NCBI GenBank assembly: GCA_019918135.1
Contig: WBZZ01000515.1
Location: 169,804-233,803, forward strand
Direction: 5' to 3'
Length of the DNA stretch: 64,000 nt
DNA from: Paulinella micropora
Lineage: Eukaryota; Cercozoa; Imbricatea; Euglyphida; Paulinellidae
Position numbers and translations under genes: made by a program. Shown in pieces: positions 40,153 to 49,978 of the stretch (its first letter is position 1; each line of letters begins with the position of its first letter). The notes beneath the pieces are model-generated. The model was not told where the DNA came from. It saw only the letters and a program-made list of their open reading frames with translations, and did not search any database.

Positions 40153-40938
40153 TTATTCAGAAAACCAAGCGTGGAAAACAGGCCTGGTCGGCCGGGGGGA
40201 CGATGATCCCTCCTCGGGCGGCTGGGCGCGGACCTGGCCGCCAGCGCGGGTGCCGGGTTGCGGAGCCAAGTAGATACAGTGCACGTCTCGGAAATGCAGG
40301 TGGAGGGCCCTGGGGCTAGGGAACGATTTGTGGCAGGCCTCGCAGTGCAGTTCAGCGAGCAGGTGGCAGGCGCCCGTCACCCACACGTCCTTGGTGAGAC
40401 CCCGACCGCACTGCACCCGTGGGTGCCGCCGGTGCCTCTCGCAAGCAACGGCGGAACAGAAACTCTTGTGGCAGTCCGGGCACACTAAGGGCTTGGCTCG
40501 CCGGCTCCGCCGGCCGGCGCACACCTTGTGTTCCGCCTCCAGGTGGGACTTCAAGGCCTGGGGGGACTTACAGGCTCGCGAGCAGCCCGGCAGGTCGCAG
40601 CGGTAAGGGGCCTCGCGTGTGTGCAGGCGCTCGTGGCTCTGTAACGCCACCTTTTGCCGAAAGGCTCTGTCACAATGGCCGCAGCGCCACGGGCGCTTGT
40701 TCTCATGGATCAGCTGGTGGAGTTTCAGGCCGGACTTGCTAGCAAAGCTTTTATCGCACACGGTGCACCAGGCGGCCTTCGAGGCCGGCGCTGCGGACGC
40801 GTTGGCCAGCAGCAAGGGGGGAGGGGCCGGGGCTGCGAACACGTTAGCCAGCAGCAAGGAAGGAGGGGCCGGCGCGCCGAACACGTTAGCCAGCAGCAAG
40901 GAGGGAGGGACCGGCGCGCCGAACACGTTAGCCAGCAT
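40153..40938 (-). CDS. C2H2 zinc-finger protein
   Basis: The ATG at 40938 gives 261 residues. The N-terminus is a four-fold repeat of a 14-residue unit (SLLLANVFGAPAPP), coded by a 42-bp tandem repeat at about 40790-40950. Five or six C2H2 fingers follow: CTVCDKSFASKSGLKLHQLIH, CGHCDRAFRQK...H, CDLPGCSRACKS...H, CPDCHKSFCSA...H and CEACHKSFPSP...H, several with the classical Phe and Leu spacing. The stop TAA overlaps an AATAAA signal (40152-40157). It is probably a DNA-binding regulator. The true start may lie further upstream, as the repeat continues in frame before the ATG. Confidence 0.8.
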   Translation of the reverse strand: MLANVFGAPVPPSLLLANVFGAPAPPSLLLANVFAAPAPPPLLLANASAAPASKAAWCTVCDKSFASKSGLKLHQLIHENKRPWRCGHCDRAFRQKVALQSHERLHTREAPYRCDLPGCSRACKSPQALKSHLEAEHKVCAGRRSRRAKPLVCPDCHKSFCSAVACERHRRHPRVQCGRGLTKDVWVTGACHLLAELHCEACHKSFPSPRALHLHFRDVHCIYLAPQPGTRAGGQVRAQPPEEGSSSPRPTRPVFHAWFSE

Positions 40939-41061
40939 CAGGGAGGGAGAGGCCGGGGCGAGACGCTGTTTGTAATATGTCTGGCCTCTGGTTGTGTGTG
41001 GAGCCTGACCTCTGCCAGGACAGGCACCACCGCCTCCTCCCCCCCCCCCCCACGCCCGCGC

Positions 41062-41147
41062 GCGGACGCCTGACCCCCCGTGCGGGGGGGGGCGCCCCCC
41101 TCCCTGCCCCACCCCCGCGGGGGGGGGGGGGGGGGTCAGGCGTCCGC
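41062..41147. repeat. GC-rich inverted repeat, 18-bp arms
   Basis: GCGGACGCCTGACCCCCC at 41062-41079 is repeated as its reverse complement at 41130-41147, with a ~50-bp spacer of C and G runs. It resembles in design the hairpin at 24915-25000. It lies between two minus-strand genes, in the promoter side of the zinc-finger gene. Confidence 0.65.
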
Positions 41148-41282
41148 CCACCCCCCGGCCGGGGAGCCGTGGTGGGCCGGGAGCGACGACGTCCCGTCGG
41201 CGGCTGCCGCCCTGGCCTGGCACCCGTCGCTGGGGGGGGGGGGGGGGGGGAGTACGCTCCCTTCCTTGCCCTCCCCCCGTCG

Positions 41283-42686
41283 TCAAGCAGGGTGGGCCGT
41301 CGGCTCCTCTGCCCGCGCCGGCGAGCTCGGTCTACTCCGGACGATGGACAGGACAGGTGAGCCGGTCCCTTCTTCTTCTCCCCGGGCGTGGCTGTGCGGC
41401 GAGCGGGAGAGGTGGTCCGGTAAGGTTCGTAGCCGGGGGCGCATGCGGGTCGGCACCCAGCCCAAGGGGGGAGACTCCTCGTCCCCCGGGGGAATGGGGT
41501 TGAGCTGGCGGAAGACTGACAGAGGGGTGGTGCCGTAGTATTCGATGAGCGCCCGCAGCTTCTGCGAGTCCGTAGGGGGCGCGCTCCGAAGAGCACCGGG
41601 CCAGGGGACATACGGACGCGGCGGGGGGCTGGCGGGCAGGCCGGTGCCGGCGGCTGGGCCTAGCGTGGGCCTAGCGTGGGGGGCCGCCGCCAGGCTCTGG
41701 CTGGGCTGCGGCTCGGCTGCCTGGCCCGGTGCAGTAGCGCTGGACACCGTCAGGGGGGGTACGGGACAGCCCGCGTCACTGGCCGCCCGGCCCCCTTTCC
41801 GCTCCGTTTCCTCCGAGGCCGGCACCTGTCCGGCGCCGGGAACACGCTCCTTGTCTACGGTGGGGGGGAGGCCGGGGGTCGTCCGGGGGGCGCCGCGAGA
41901 CGACGCCTGCCACGCCTGCACTGCCACTAGGTGAGCCCAGACGGCCGGTCCGAGGGCGGCGAGGAGGCCCAGCGCGAAAGCCCACCGCGACGGCCGGGCC
42001 GCCGGGGGCAAGCGGAGTGCCAGCAAGGGAGAGAGCCGCAGCCACGCTGCCAAGTAGGCCGCGCAGAGTGCGGCGGCCAGCCCCGTTACCCACAACAGGC
42101 AGTGGATCCGTGACGACATGGTCGCCAGCCGCTCGGCGCCGGGGTGGGCCTCCTCCTTGGCGCCGGGTGGGGCCCTGACCCGCCGGCGGCGGTTGGCCAG
42201 CACCAGCGCGAGTTGGCGTGTTCGCAGGTAGGCGCGGACCCACAGCCGGCCGCCGTAGAGCTGGGCTGGCAACAGAAAGGCGCCTGCTGGCCAGCCCAGC
42301 CTCGTGGCGAGGGAGGCCCCCGTGCACGCGACACACAGCGCCAGGCGCAGGGCCCGGGGGCCGGCGGGGGGTGCTTCGTCGTCGTGGCCGAAGTAAGCCA
42401 GGCCGGTGGGGTAGCGTTCCAGGCCTTCGAGCCAGACGTGCCAGGCCAGCGGCAGCAGCGCGTCCCGGTACGTCCACACCGGCCCCACGCCCGGTTCGCA
42501 CCAGGGCACGAGCGCGATCGCGTGGGCCAGGTTCCACAGGCAGAGGCGCGGCAGCGCAAACGAGCCCGCCGCACGCCAGCGGCGGTCTCTGCTGCCCAGC
42601 ATCAGCTGCAGGCACGACAGCCAGGCTAAGCCGCTGGCAAAGGCGAAGGAAGCTACCAGGCCCTGCCCCAGCGAGAAGCTGGACAT
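41283..42686 (-). CDS. Multi-pass membrane protein, 467 residues
   Basis: The ATG at 42686 (MSSFSLGQGLVASF) opens a protein with about six hydrophobic segments in its first 260 residues, for example LVASFAFASGLAWLSCLQLML, LCVACTGASLATRLG, IHCLLWVTGLAAALCAAYLA and WAFALGLLAALGPAVWAHLV. A long Pro/Ser/Ala-rich cytoplasmic-type tail of ~200 residues follows. No frame break is seen. The N-terminal half has short conserved-looking loops with Trp/Tyr/Arg but no family I recognise. It could be a viral envelope or inner membrane protein, or a captured host transporter-like protein. Confidence 0.5.
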   Translation of the reverse strand: MSSFSLGQGLVASFAFASGLAWLSCLQLMLGSRDRRWRAAGSFALPRLCLWNLAHAIALVPWCEPGVGPVWTYRDALLPLAWHVWLEGLERYPTGLAYFGHDDEAPPAGPRALRLALCVACTGASLATRLGWPAGAFLLPAQLYGGRLWVRAYLRTRQLALVLANRRRRVRAPPGAKEEAHPGAERLATMSSRIHCLLWVTGLAAALCAAYLAAWLRLSPLLALRLPPAARPSRWAFALGLLAALGPAVWAHLVAVQAWQASSRGAPRTTPGLPPTVDKERVPGAGQVPASEETERKGGRAASDAGCPVPPLTVSSATAPGQAAEPQPSQSLAAAPHARPTLGPAAGTGLPASPPPRPYVPWPGALRSAPPTDSQKLRALIEYYGTTPLSVFRQLNPIPPGDEESPPLGWVPTRMRPRLRTLPDHLSRSPHSHARGEEEGTGSPVLSIVRSRPSSPARAEEPTAHPA

Positions 42687-43067
42687 GGGGCGGCCGGGAG
42701 CGGAAGAACGGAAACGGGCTTTTGTCCTTGGTTCTGTCTGTCTTTCTCTCTTTACTAGACGTAGCACCACCGCTGCAAGCTAACTGCAGGCGGTGAAAAA
42801 GCGTGCATACCGCTGGGAGAAGGGGGGGGGGGGGGGGGTTCGTTTCCCCCCGCCGCCGGGGCCGACTGGCGGCAGCACACCACACTGTTCCTCGGGGGTT
42901 AGGTGACGGGTGGGAGAAGGGAGCTCCCTCCTCTCTCTCTTTTCCCTTCCTCTGCCCTCTCTTTCTTTCCCCTCCTCTCCCCTGGTCTGCCACAGTCTAG
43001 CGTCGATTCTCTGGCCAAGCCGCACCCCAAATTATAGCAGATCTCCTTTCGAATCCAAGTTCCTTTT
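42687..43067. other. Divergent intergenic region with CT tracts
   Basis: The gap between divergent genes contains a G run (42822-42838) and CT-rich tracts (42930-42980). It should hold both promoters. An AAATTATAGC element at 43029-43038, about 30 bp before the plus-strand ATG, is TATA-like. Confidence 0.4.
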
Positions 43068-45583
43068 ATGGCAAGACAAGACGAAGGAGCGGCGCCCTCT
43101 CTCACCCCTTCGTTTTCTTGTCAGACTCGAATGGATGTAAAGAACTTTTTTGGGGGGGTGACACAGCGGCCCACCATGCAGACTGTTGTCGTAGCTGACG
43201 ACACGTTGTACCCGAGCAAGAAGAGGAAGTTGGAAGAGAAACAGTCATCCGGGCCGCTGCCGCCTGGGGAGAGCCCCGAAGACGCAGCCATTTTCCTGTG
43301 CAATTATGCCCTACCCAACGCAAACACCATGCCTAGGCGCTTCGCACCGGAACTGATTTCTATCGGCCCGTCGCCGGGGGAGCTCACCTCCTTCAGGTGC
43401 CTCGGCTGCTTCCGACAGCATGACTATAGCCTAGCTGAAATCAAGGACTTTGCCAGTGGTAGAAAGAAGCTGGGCTGCTGCTCCAGGTGGTCTTTGCTGC
43501 GCTGCCAACTGGGCTCCTGGCAAAACTTTGACTTTCAGGAGATTAAGCAAGGGCAGGCCGCTGCAGACGAGGTTCAGATAAAAGGCACATGCCGTTTATG
43601 TGGGGACTCTAGCTTGCAATGCCAGCAGAGCTTCCAAGGATGCATCTTTAAGCCCTGCGCGGGCGACAAAGCCAGTCTAGTCAGCGCCTTGCGTGACCTC
43701 TGCACAGACTGGCAGCGAGCTACGGAGAGCTCCCGAGCAGTGGGTTTTCCACTTGCATTGGAGTGTGTTACTTTTGCCCCGTCTGAGGAGGACATGCCTC
43801 CTGTAGTAACATTATTCTGCCAGGTGTGCCAGCAGAAGTGGAACCCACTCTCGTCAGAACTGCTAAGGTCAAGGACCTCACTCAAGCACTGCGAGAATGA
43901 ATGGTCCTTGGCGCGCTGCCAAGCTAGCCAGGCTTGGAACTACATAGAATTTCTCAAGATAGACAAGCTCTGGTCCTCTTTGCCTGACCACACGCTGGAA
44001 ATCCGTTGCACTGTCTGCGGCTGCAAGCAATTCGAGCAGGTGAGCTCTTTCAGGGGCTGTCGGTTATGTGGCGGCGACTGGGCGCGTGTGCAGGCCAGAA
44101 TTCGTAATTGCGCGCCGTTGCGTGGGCCAACATCGCATTGCTCTGCGCGCGAGCTAGCTACTAACAAATACGCAGTGCATTGCAATCCGTTGGTACTCAG
44201 TGACAAGCCCCATACTGGTTTGCAGAGCTGCCATGACAAGCTAACTCTGTTCTGCACAGCAGATAACAAGAAGTGGGAGCCATCCGTCGCAGAGTTTCTG
44301 GAGGACGTCCTGGCCGGCCGGCCGCACTGCAGCGGCGGGCGTTTGTCACTAGCCCGCTGGGCTAGTAGCGCAGGTGCAGAAACAGCTGTGCGTGCTATCA
44401 CAAAACATTGGCGGGGCGTGTGGCTGGAGCTGCAATGTGCCGCCGGGCACCTACAGGAGGAGTTCTGTAGCAAACACCAGCTAAGTAGCTGGGATGACGG
44501 TGCTTGGCATGAATGGACCTGTTGGCAGTGCCAATTAGTTAACACCTACGGTGGCGCGGATGGCGCGCCCCTTTATCTGTACCAGGAGCGGCCCGAGTGG
44601 ATAGGGGCGAACGATTGGAGGAGCAAGTACGTCGGGCGACAAGTGTATCCAGATGATAAAGGCCTCGTGGGCACAGGAAACCCCTGGCCGCCCTGCTATG
44701 TTAGCAGGCCTGACGCCACCGACGCCGAAGCCACTGCACAGCAAAAGCTGGCCGCGAGCGTAAAACAACTAGCTCAGGAAGCTAATCAGCTTAAAATAGC
44801 CTTTGAGGGGGCACACGCAAATGGGTTGGCAGGGGGGCTAGACATACTAGAGAAATTGATGTCTGAGATCAAGCGATCGATTATTCTATCTGATGAACGC
44901 TTGCTGAAGCGCGCACAGGACATTCGGAGGCTGTTGAAAGTTGTACGTGACAACACACAAAGAACTGTTATGTTCGGCCGGTACAAAGATAGGAGCTGGC
45001 TGGCACTACTTCGCGATAAGAAATATCTTGATTGGTGCGCCAGGCAAAAAGATCAAGGCCCGCTTTCGGCCGCGACGGAGGCAAGAAAGGCGTGGGGGCT
45101 GGCAGAAGCGCTGGGAGTGAAGCCCCCCGACTCAACCTGTCCATGGGAGTCTTACAAACATTATTCTGCTAAGCTCAGATTGTGTGAATGGCTGCGCAGA
45201 AAGACGGAGGACGGGAGGCTGTCCTGGGATACGCTGCAAGCTTCGCACGGATTTACTGGCCGTCACAAAGGAGTGCTGGGTGAGTACCCGGTGGGAAAGG
45301 AGCTGTGGTTGGACCAGATTTCATCAGCTATCGATGCGCCGTGGCGGCGGCTGGACCACGACGATCTGAAACAAGGCCTCCTAGCAGACGTGGACGGAGA
45401 ACTAGCGACCCGCTTGACAAAGTCCGCCACTGGGTGATTGATGTGGTTGTGCTCTCGAGCGAGGGACCGGCCCTTGGTTTCGAGGTCAAATACACCCACG
45501 GGTCAGATGACCCCGCCAGGCTGAAGGCCATTCAGGGCCTAGCTCCTGCGAGTTTTAAGCTGTTTGAAATCGAGGCGGAATGA
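43068..45583 (+). pseudogene. Zinc-ribbon array protein with C-terminal PD-(D/E)XK-like nuclease domain
   Basis: ATGs at 43068 and 43131 are both possible starts. After a basic KKRKLEE stretch the protein carries repeated modules with Cys pairs: FRCLGCFRQHDYSL, CRLCGDSS, FCQVCQQKWNPLSSELL, CTVCGCKQFEQ, CRLCGGDW and WTCWQCQLVNTYGG. Between them are SLARCQ-type connectors, so the modules look like treble-clef/zinc-ribbon units related to those found with Vsr/restriction-like nucleases. The helical middle is followed by a frame switch near 45400-45420. The new frame reads VIDVVVL and then ALGFEVKYTH, which fits the D...ExK core of a PD-(D/E)XK nuclease, and ends at 45583. Homologues of this type occur in giant viruses. 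Repair or recombination is a reasonable role but unproven. Confidence 0.55.
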
Positions 45584-45807
45584 ATATGCCGGCAGCCTAA
45601 ACAAGTACTCCCGACCCGGTTGCAGCTTCGAAGACTGCTGCCCCTGCCCTAGTTTAGCCACGCCAAGAGCAGGCCAAGCACGGGGGAGAAAGGAATGAAT
45701 CTGCCGAGTGTTAAAGAAAAATCCTTCCTGTATCTGCCTCAGCTTTCCTAGCCTAGACTATGGTGGCAGCTCCCTGCCGGTAGCGCTATGAGCGATCGTC
45801 GCCCGTG
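45584..45807. other. Short intergenic stretch
   Basis: Mixed DNA between convergent genes with no supportable frame. Confidence 0.3.
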
Positions 45808-46263
45808 TCAGCCCGTGCTCACCCCTCCAGGCCAAGGGGGTGCGCTGCAGGCGTGCTGGCGACACCAGCAATGGTTCAGCCGCGCGACGCAGAGCCCGAG
45901 GCACCGCTCACTCAGGAAGTGCCCCCCCCCCCTGGCCAGCGTGCTTGCGGTGTCCCCAGGCGGCCCCCCTTCTCCTGCGGCGGGTGTGTGCTGCCTACCC
46001 CCCTGGCCCGGCCTTGGTTCCTCCCGCCCCTTCCAGCCGCATGGCCGCCGCCCGCCCTCCTGCCGCTCCCGCACCAGCCGGCACTCGGCTTGTGCCAGCC
46101 GCGCCGTCGCGGACACGGCCAGACGCTGCCAGTGCTTCCGACCCTCGGCCGGCGCGGGCCTGTACCTGCCCAGCAGCTGGCCGTCAGGGTTGTGCCGGAA
46201 CTGCGACTCCACGCCAGCCGCGCGCCTGGCGGGGCGCACCGCCGTCACCTGCGCCGAGGTCAT
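45808..46263 (-). CDS. Hypothetical protein, ~151 residues
   Basis: The ATG at 46263 opens MTSAQVTAVRPARRAAG, then a helical, charged stretch (QFRHNPDGQLLGRYRP, LAVSATARLAQAECRLV) that reads like real protein, before a Pro/Gly-rich and Cys-containing end. Plus-strand frames also run across this region. I prefer the minus frame on residue composition, but not strongly. No family is recognised. Confidence 0.3.
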   Translation of the reverse strand: MTSAQVTAVRPARRAAGVESQFRHNPDGQLLGRYRPAPAEGRKHWQRLAVSATARLAQAECRLVRERQEGGRRPCGWKGREEPRPGQGGRQHTPAAGEGGPPGDTASTLARGGGHFLSERCLGLCVARLNHCWCRQHACSAPPWPGGVSTG

Positions 46264-46517
46264 GCCGCGGCGGTGGTAGGAGGGAGAGGGGGCGGGGAAA
46301 GAGGGGGAGCAGAAAAAGCAGCCAAAACGCCCGGGGACGGACGCCCTCCACCCCAGCACACCCGGGCGGCCGGGGAAGGGAAGGAGAGGCGGTGGGAGGG
46401 GCCGGGCGACGGCCGTGCCGCGGTCGCTCCCCCTCGCCGGGCTTAGTCCCGGAGGGGGGGGGGGCAGGGGGGGGGGGGGCGCCCCCCCCCCCGGGACCGC
46501 CACTACCCGCGGGCTGT

Positions 46518-47546
46518 ATGCAGACGGTGGCACCCTGCCGGAGGCCGCGCCGGCCCGGCGGCCGGGCGCCCGCCGGGGGCGCGAGGAGGATAACGAGGGG
46601 GGCTGGGCGCCGCTCGGCCGGCCCAGGCCCGAGCGGCGCCCAGCCCTGCCTGCCCCCGCAGCTCAGCAGCCTGACGGAGGACCTGCGGGTGGCGCTAGAC
46701 TGCCTAGCCTGGCTGAGCCCGCCCTCGTGGTATGTCACGGGCGGCCTGCACGGGCTGGCGACGTACGTGAGCGCCGGCGCCAAGGCTTCGGGGGCCGCGG
46801 CCTTGGTCTCCTACGAGTGCGTAGCCCGCGAGCCCCTGCGCTACCTCCCCACCGTCAGCGCGGCCGTGGAGGCGGGCAACCTGCGCCTCGCGCGCCTGCC
46901 GGAAGGGGAGTGCGGCTTGGGAGCGCGTTGCCTGGCCGTGAGAACGGGGCGGCCACTCCCCCCGGCCCACGGTGCGCCCGGCGGGCACGCTGGCTCCCTG
47001 CCCGGCTCCACGCCTGGCTCCCTGCCCGGCTCCACGCCGCTGCTGCGCAGCCTGTCCGAGGCCGAGCTCTGCTTGTATTCACAATACGAAGATTTCGTGC
47101 TCAAGAACAGGCTCCACACCACCCCCCTGCCCGCTAGGCTCCTGTGCCTGGAGCGGGCCTGGAAGGACGTGGGGGTGTACGTCAAGAACATGCGCACCGC
47201 CATGCATTGCCTGCGCTCTATCCTGAACAGGCCCCCGCGCCCCTGTGTGCTGTGCCTCCGCGACCTCAGCGTCCGCTGGCTCGGGTACTGTGCGTCCGGC
47301 CTTGTGCGCGTTTCGCCCGAGAGGCTGCTGCAGGGGTCCCTGCTGCGCACGGACGCGGCCGGCCGGCCGGTGGACTATGTCTGCAGCGCCGTGCTCGCGC
47401 CGCCCGCGGACGTCTGGACCGGGCTGGTGGGTGCCGTCGTGAAGCCCTGCCTCGAGCAGTTGGGCTGGCGGGTGCACCACGTGGCGCAGCCAGGGGGGGG
47501 GGTGCGTGCTCACTGTACTACCTGGACCAGAGCAGGCTGGAAGTGA
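46518..47546 (+). CDS. Unrecognised 342-residue protein
   Basis: The first usable ATG is at 46518, but the convincing sequence starts near 46660 (LSSLTEDLRVALDCLAWL). The protein is helical with many Cys and Leu residues and a duplicated GSLPGSTP linker. A conserved-looking C-terminal region follows: LKNRLHTTPLPARLLCLERA, NMRTAMHCLRSILNRP, and CVLCLRDLSVRWLGYC with a CxxC. A G run at 47503-47511 lies just before the end; in the next frame the sequence continues as CSLYYLDQSRLEVKRQ, so a one-base slip may alter the last residues. AATAAA follows at 47606-47611. Function unknown. Confidence 0.45.
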   Translation: MQTVAPCRRPRRPGGRAPAGGARRITRGAGRRSAGPGPSGAQPCLPPQLSSLTEDLRVALDCLAWLSPPSWYVTGGLHGLATYVSAGAKASGAAALVSYECVAREPLRYLPTVSAAVEAGNLRLARLPEGECGLGARCLAVRTGRPLPPAHGAPGGHAGSLPGSTPGSLPGSTPLLRSLSEAELCLYSQYEDFVLKNRLHTTPLPARLLCLERAWKDVGVYVKNMRTAMHCLRSILNRPPRPCVLCLRDLSVRWLGYCASGLVRVSPERLLQGSLLRTDAAGRPVDYVCSAVLAPPADVWTGLVGAVVKPCLEQLGWRVHHVAQPGGGVRAHCTTWTRAGWK

Positions 47547-47603
47547 AGAGACAGCAGAGGCCCGGCCCGGGCCGGGAGGGGGGAGGGGCAGGCCGGGCCG
47601 AAC

Positions 47604-48650
47604 CTAATAAAACTCTTCGTCGTCACTGCCGTCTGTCCGTTCCTGGTCCGAGTCGCTGTGCACCAGCAAGCGCATCGAACTCATGCGCCGGACGATCGCG
47701 TTCGGGCTGAGCGGGGGAAGCGCACGCGGAGTCTTGGGTGGCGCGAGCACGCGGTCGTGCTCCAGCGACTGGAACTGCCGCCGGAGGTCCTCGGCCGTAA
47801 AGAGTAGCGCCGGCTGCGCGAGGGCGGGGTCCGTGGCGGCGCGGCCGCGCGGGGCGGGCGGGGACCCATGCTCCTCCCCGTGCGAGGAGCTCCGGGCGTG
47901 CGCGCCCGGGGTGTGCGAAGGCGGGGGGGCGGAGGAGGGGGCCCCCGTTTCCGCCGGCCCGGCGTCCCCGCCCTCGCCGGCCGCGCCCCCTACCCCCGGG
48001 AGATCGTCGGGGAGCCGGGGCCGCCCCCCCGACGATCGCCGGTCGAGCCCGGGAGATCGCCGGTCGAGCGCAGCAACGCTAACCAAGCGTAGTGAGAGTT
48101 AAGCCGCCGCGGCCCCTCCGCACCGCTGGCGGGGTAGGTCTGCAAGGCCAGGGTCGCGGTCGGGCGGCCCCCGGCGCTGGACCTCAGGCGGATGCAGTCC
48201 AGCTCCGGTTGGCCGAGCAGCGTGAGCTCCCGCTGGTAGTACACGAGCTTGAGGCCCGCGGGCAGGGCGCGGGGGGGGGGGGGGGGGGGAACACTCCGCG
48301 GCCCTCCGGACGCGGCGCGATCGGGTGCAACGGGTAGCCCCAGGGGATCCTGTCCGTGACAGCTTTGGTGCTCGCTTCATGGCACAGCACCAGAAAACCC
48401 GGGTACACAAACATGCGCACACGCCAGGTGCCGCGCAGGGACGGGACCCCCTCCCAGGACACGTCCACGTCCCCAAAGCCCAGCAGCGTACTGCTACCCC
48501 CCCCGGTCAGCTATGCAGCTGCAGCTGTTGGGCGACCTTCTCCAGCACCTGGTCGAACAGTGCTCGCTCGTACGACTCCTGCGCGATGAGTAGGACCTCG
48601 GCCACGCCGCTGGTGCTGGCCGTGGCCGCCGAATCGCCGAATCTCCTCGC
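47604..48650 (-). pseudogene. Unrecognised protein truncated at the right border of the GC-rich block
   Basis: The minus-strand frame ends in SDSDQERTDGSDDEEFY (stop 47604-47606). Upstream the coding sequence moves between frames at G/C runs near 48000-48060, 48262-48281 and 48505. Readable pieces are ALFDQVLEKVAQQLQ, DVSWEGVPSLRGTWRVRMFV, VYYQRELTLLGQPELDCIRL and LFTAEDLRRQFQSLEHDRV. The 5' end runs into SINE-derived repeats at about 48650, so no start codon is left. The acidic C-terminus and the beta-rich first half do not match a family I know. It is the mirror image of the truncated capping gene at the left border. Confidence 0.45.
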
Positions 48651-48670
48651 CTCCGAATCGTCAAATCTTC
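48640..48670. other. Right junction of the GC-rich viral block
   Basis: GC-rich coding sequence stops here and SINE body sequence (CTTCGTACTCCCCTC) with ATT repeats begins. The interrupted gene at 47604-48650 marks this as a breakpoint. Confidence 0.6.
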
Positions 48671-48740
48671 GTACTCCCCTCGCGGGTGAGACGATGGAGG
48701 CACATGTGCAGAAATGCATTCGCCATTGACTGAGAAGCAC

Positions 48741-48811
<71 letters not shown>
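48655..48811 (+). mobile_element. SINE family 1, 3' part with (ATT)n tail
   Basis: Body sequence CTTCGTACTCCCCTC...GTGCAGAAATGCATT...GAGAAGCAC is followed by a ~70-bp TAT/ATT tail. The tRNA-like head is missing, so the copy is 5'-truncated at the viral junction. Confidence 0.75.
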
Positions 48812-48812
<1 letters not shown>

Positions 48813-49080
48813 GGACACCGTGATAGCCCAGTGGTCAAGTTCTACCATCTGAGCCCTGTCGCCAGTTCGATTCCCGTCGGTGCCACCAGTATTTTCATTG
48901 AACATACCGGTCTATTTCTGGACCAGTATTTTCATTGAACATACCGGCCCGTCTGGAAGTGTTGGAACTGCCCTTGCGGGGGTGTCATTAGAGCTTATCG
49001 TCAATTCTTCGTACTCCCCTCACGGGTGAGACGATGGAGGCGCATGTGCAGAAATGCATCAGCCATTGACAGAGAGGCAC

Positions 49081-49139
<59 letters not shown>
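48812..49139 (+). mobile_element. SINE family 1, full-length copy
   Basis: The head (48812-48887) looks like a tRNA: TAGCCCAGTGG fits the pol III A box, AGTTCGATTCC the B box, and it ends in GGTGCCACCA, with GACACCG able to pair with CGGTGCC except for one A-C mismatch. The body carries a duplicated ACCAGTATTTTCATTGAACA unit. An (ATT)n tail closes it. This is the structure of a tRNA-derived SINE. Confidence 0.85.
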
Positions 49140-49143
<4 letters not shown>

Positions 49144-49423
49144 GGACACCGTGATAGCCCAGTGGTCAAGTTCTACCATCTGGGCCCTGTCGCCAGTTCG
49201 ATTCCCGTCGGTGCCACCAGTATTTTCATTGAACATACCGGTCTATTTCTGGACCAGTATTTTCATTGAACATACCGGCCCGTCTGGAAGTGTTGGAACT
49301 GCCCTTGCGGGGGTGTCATTAGAGCTTATCGTCAATTCTTCGTACTCCCCTCACGGGTGAGACGATGGAGGCGCATGTGCAGAAATGCATCAGCCATTGA
49401 CAGAGAAGCACTATTATTATTAC

Positions 49424-49461
<38 letters not shown>

Positions 49462-49462
49462 G
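49140..49462 (+). mobile_element. SINE family 1, second full-length copy
   Basis: Nearly identical to the copy at 48812: tRNA-like head at 49142-49220, body to about 49410, then an ATT tail. The two lie in direct tandem. Confidence 0.85.
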
Positions 49463-49761
49463 GCCCTGTCGCCAGTTCGATTCCCGTCGGTGCCACCAGT
49501 ATTTTCATTGAACATACCGATCCGTCTGGACCAGTATTTTCATTGAACATACCGGCCCGTCTGGAAGTGTTGGAACTGCCCTTGCGGGGGTGTCATTAGA
49601 GCTTATCGTCAATTCTTCGTACTCCCCTCACGGGTGAGACGATGGAGGCGCATGTGCAGAAACATCAGCCATTGACAGAGAAGCACTATCATTATTATTA
49701 TTATTATTATTATCATCATCATCATCATAATTATTGTTGTTATTGTTGTTAGTATTATTAA

Positions 49762-49802
<41 letters not shown>

Positions 49803-49810
49803 GTATTATT
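49463..49810 (+). mobile_element. SINE family 1, copy lacking the A box
   Basis: This copy starts within the head at GGCCCTGTCGCCAGTTCG, so only the B-box half is present. It has the full body, then a long, imperfect ATT/CAT/GTT tail (49688-49810). Confidence 0.8.
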
Positions 49811-49942
49811 GAAGTGTTGGAACTGCCCTTGCGGGGGTGTCATTAGAGCTTATCGTCAATTCTTCGTACTCCCCTCACGGGTGAGACGATGGAGGCGCAT
49901 GTGCAGAAATGCATCAGCCATTGACAGAGAAGCACTATTATT

Positions 49943-49978
<36 letters not shown>
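49811..49978 (+). mobile_element. SINE family 1, 3' body only
   Basis: Starts at GAAGTGTTGGAACTGCCC and carries only the last ~125 bp of the body and an ATT tail. Confidence 0.75.

Noticed and set aside
4725..48650. Assigning the GC-rich block to a herpesvirus, as in Teratorn
   Set aside because: A capping guanylyltransferase, a histone and BRO-N/KilA-type genes are typical of nucleocytoplasmic large DNA viruses; I see no herpesvirus hallmark gene.
48812..48890. A functional tRNA gene
   Set aside because: The tRNA-like segment is repeated with a SINE body and tail, has an acceptor mismatch and unclear anticodon arm, so it is a SINE head.
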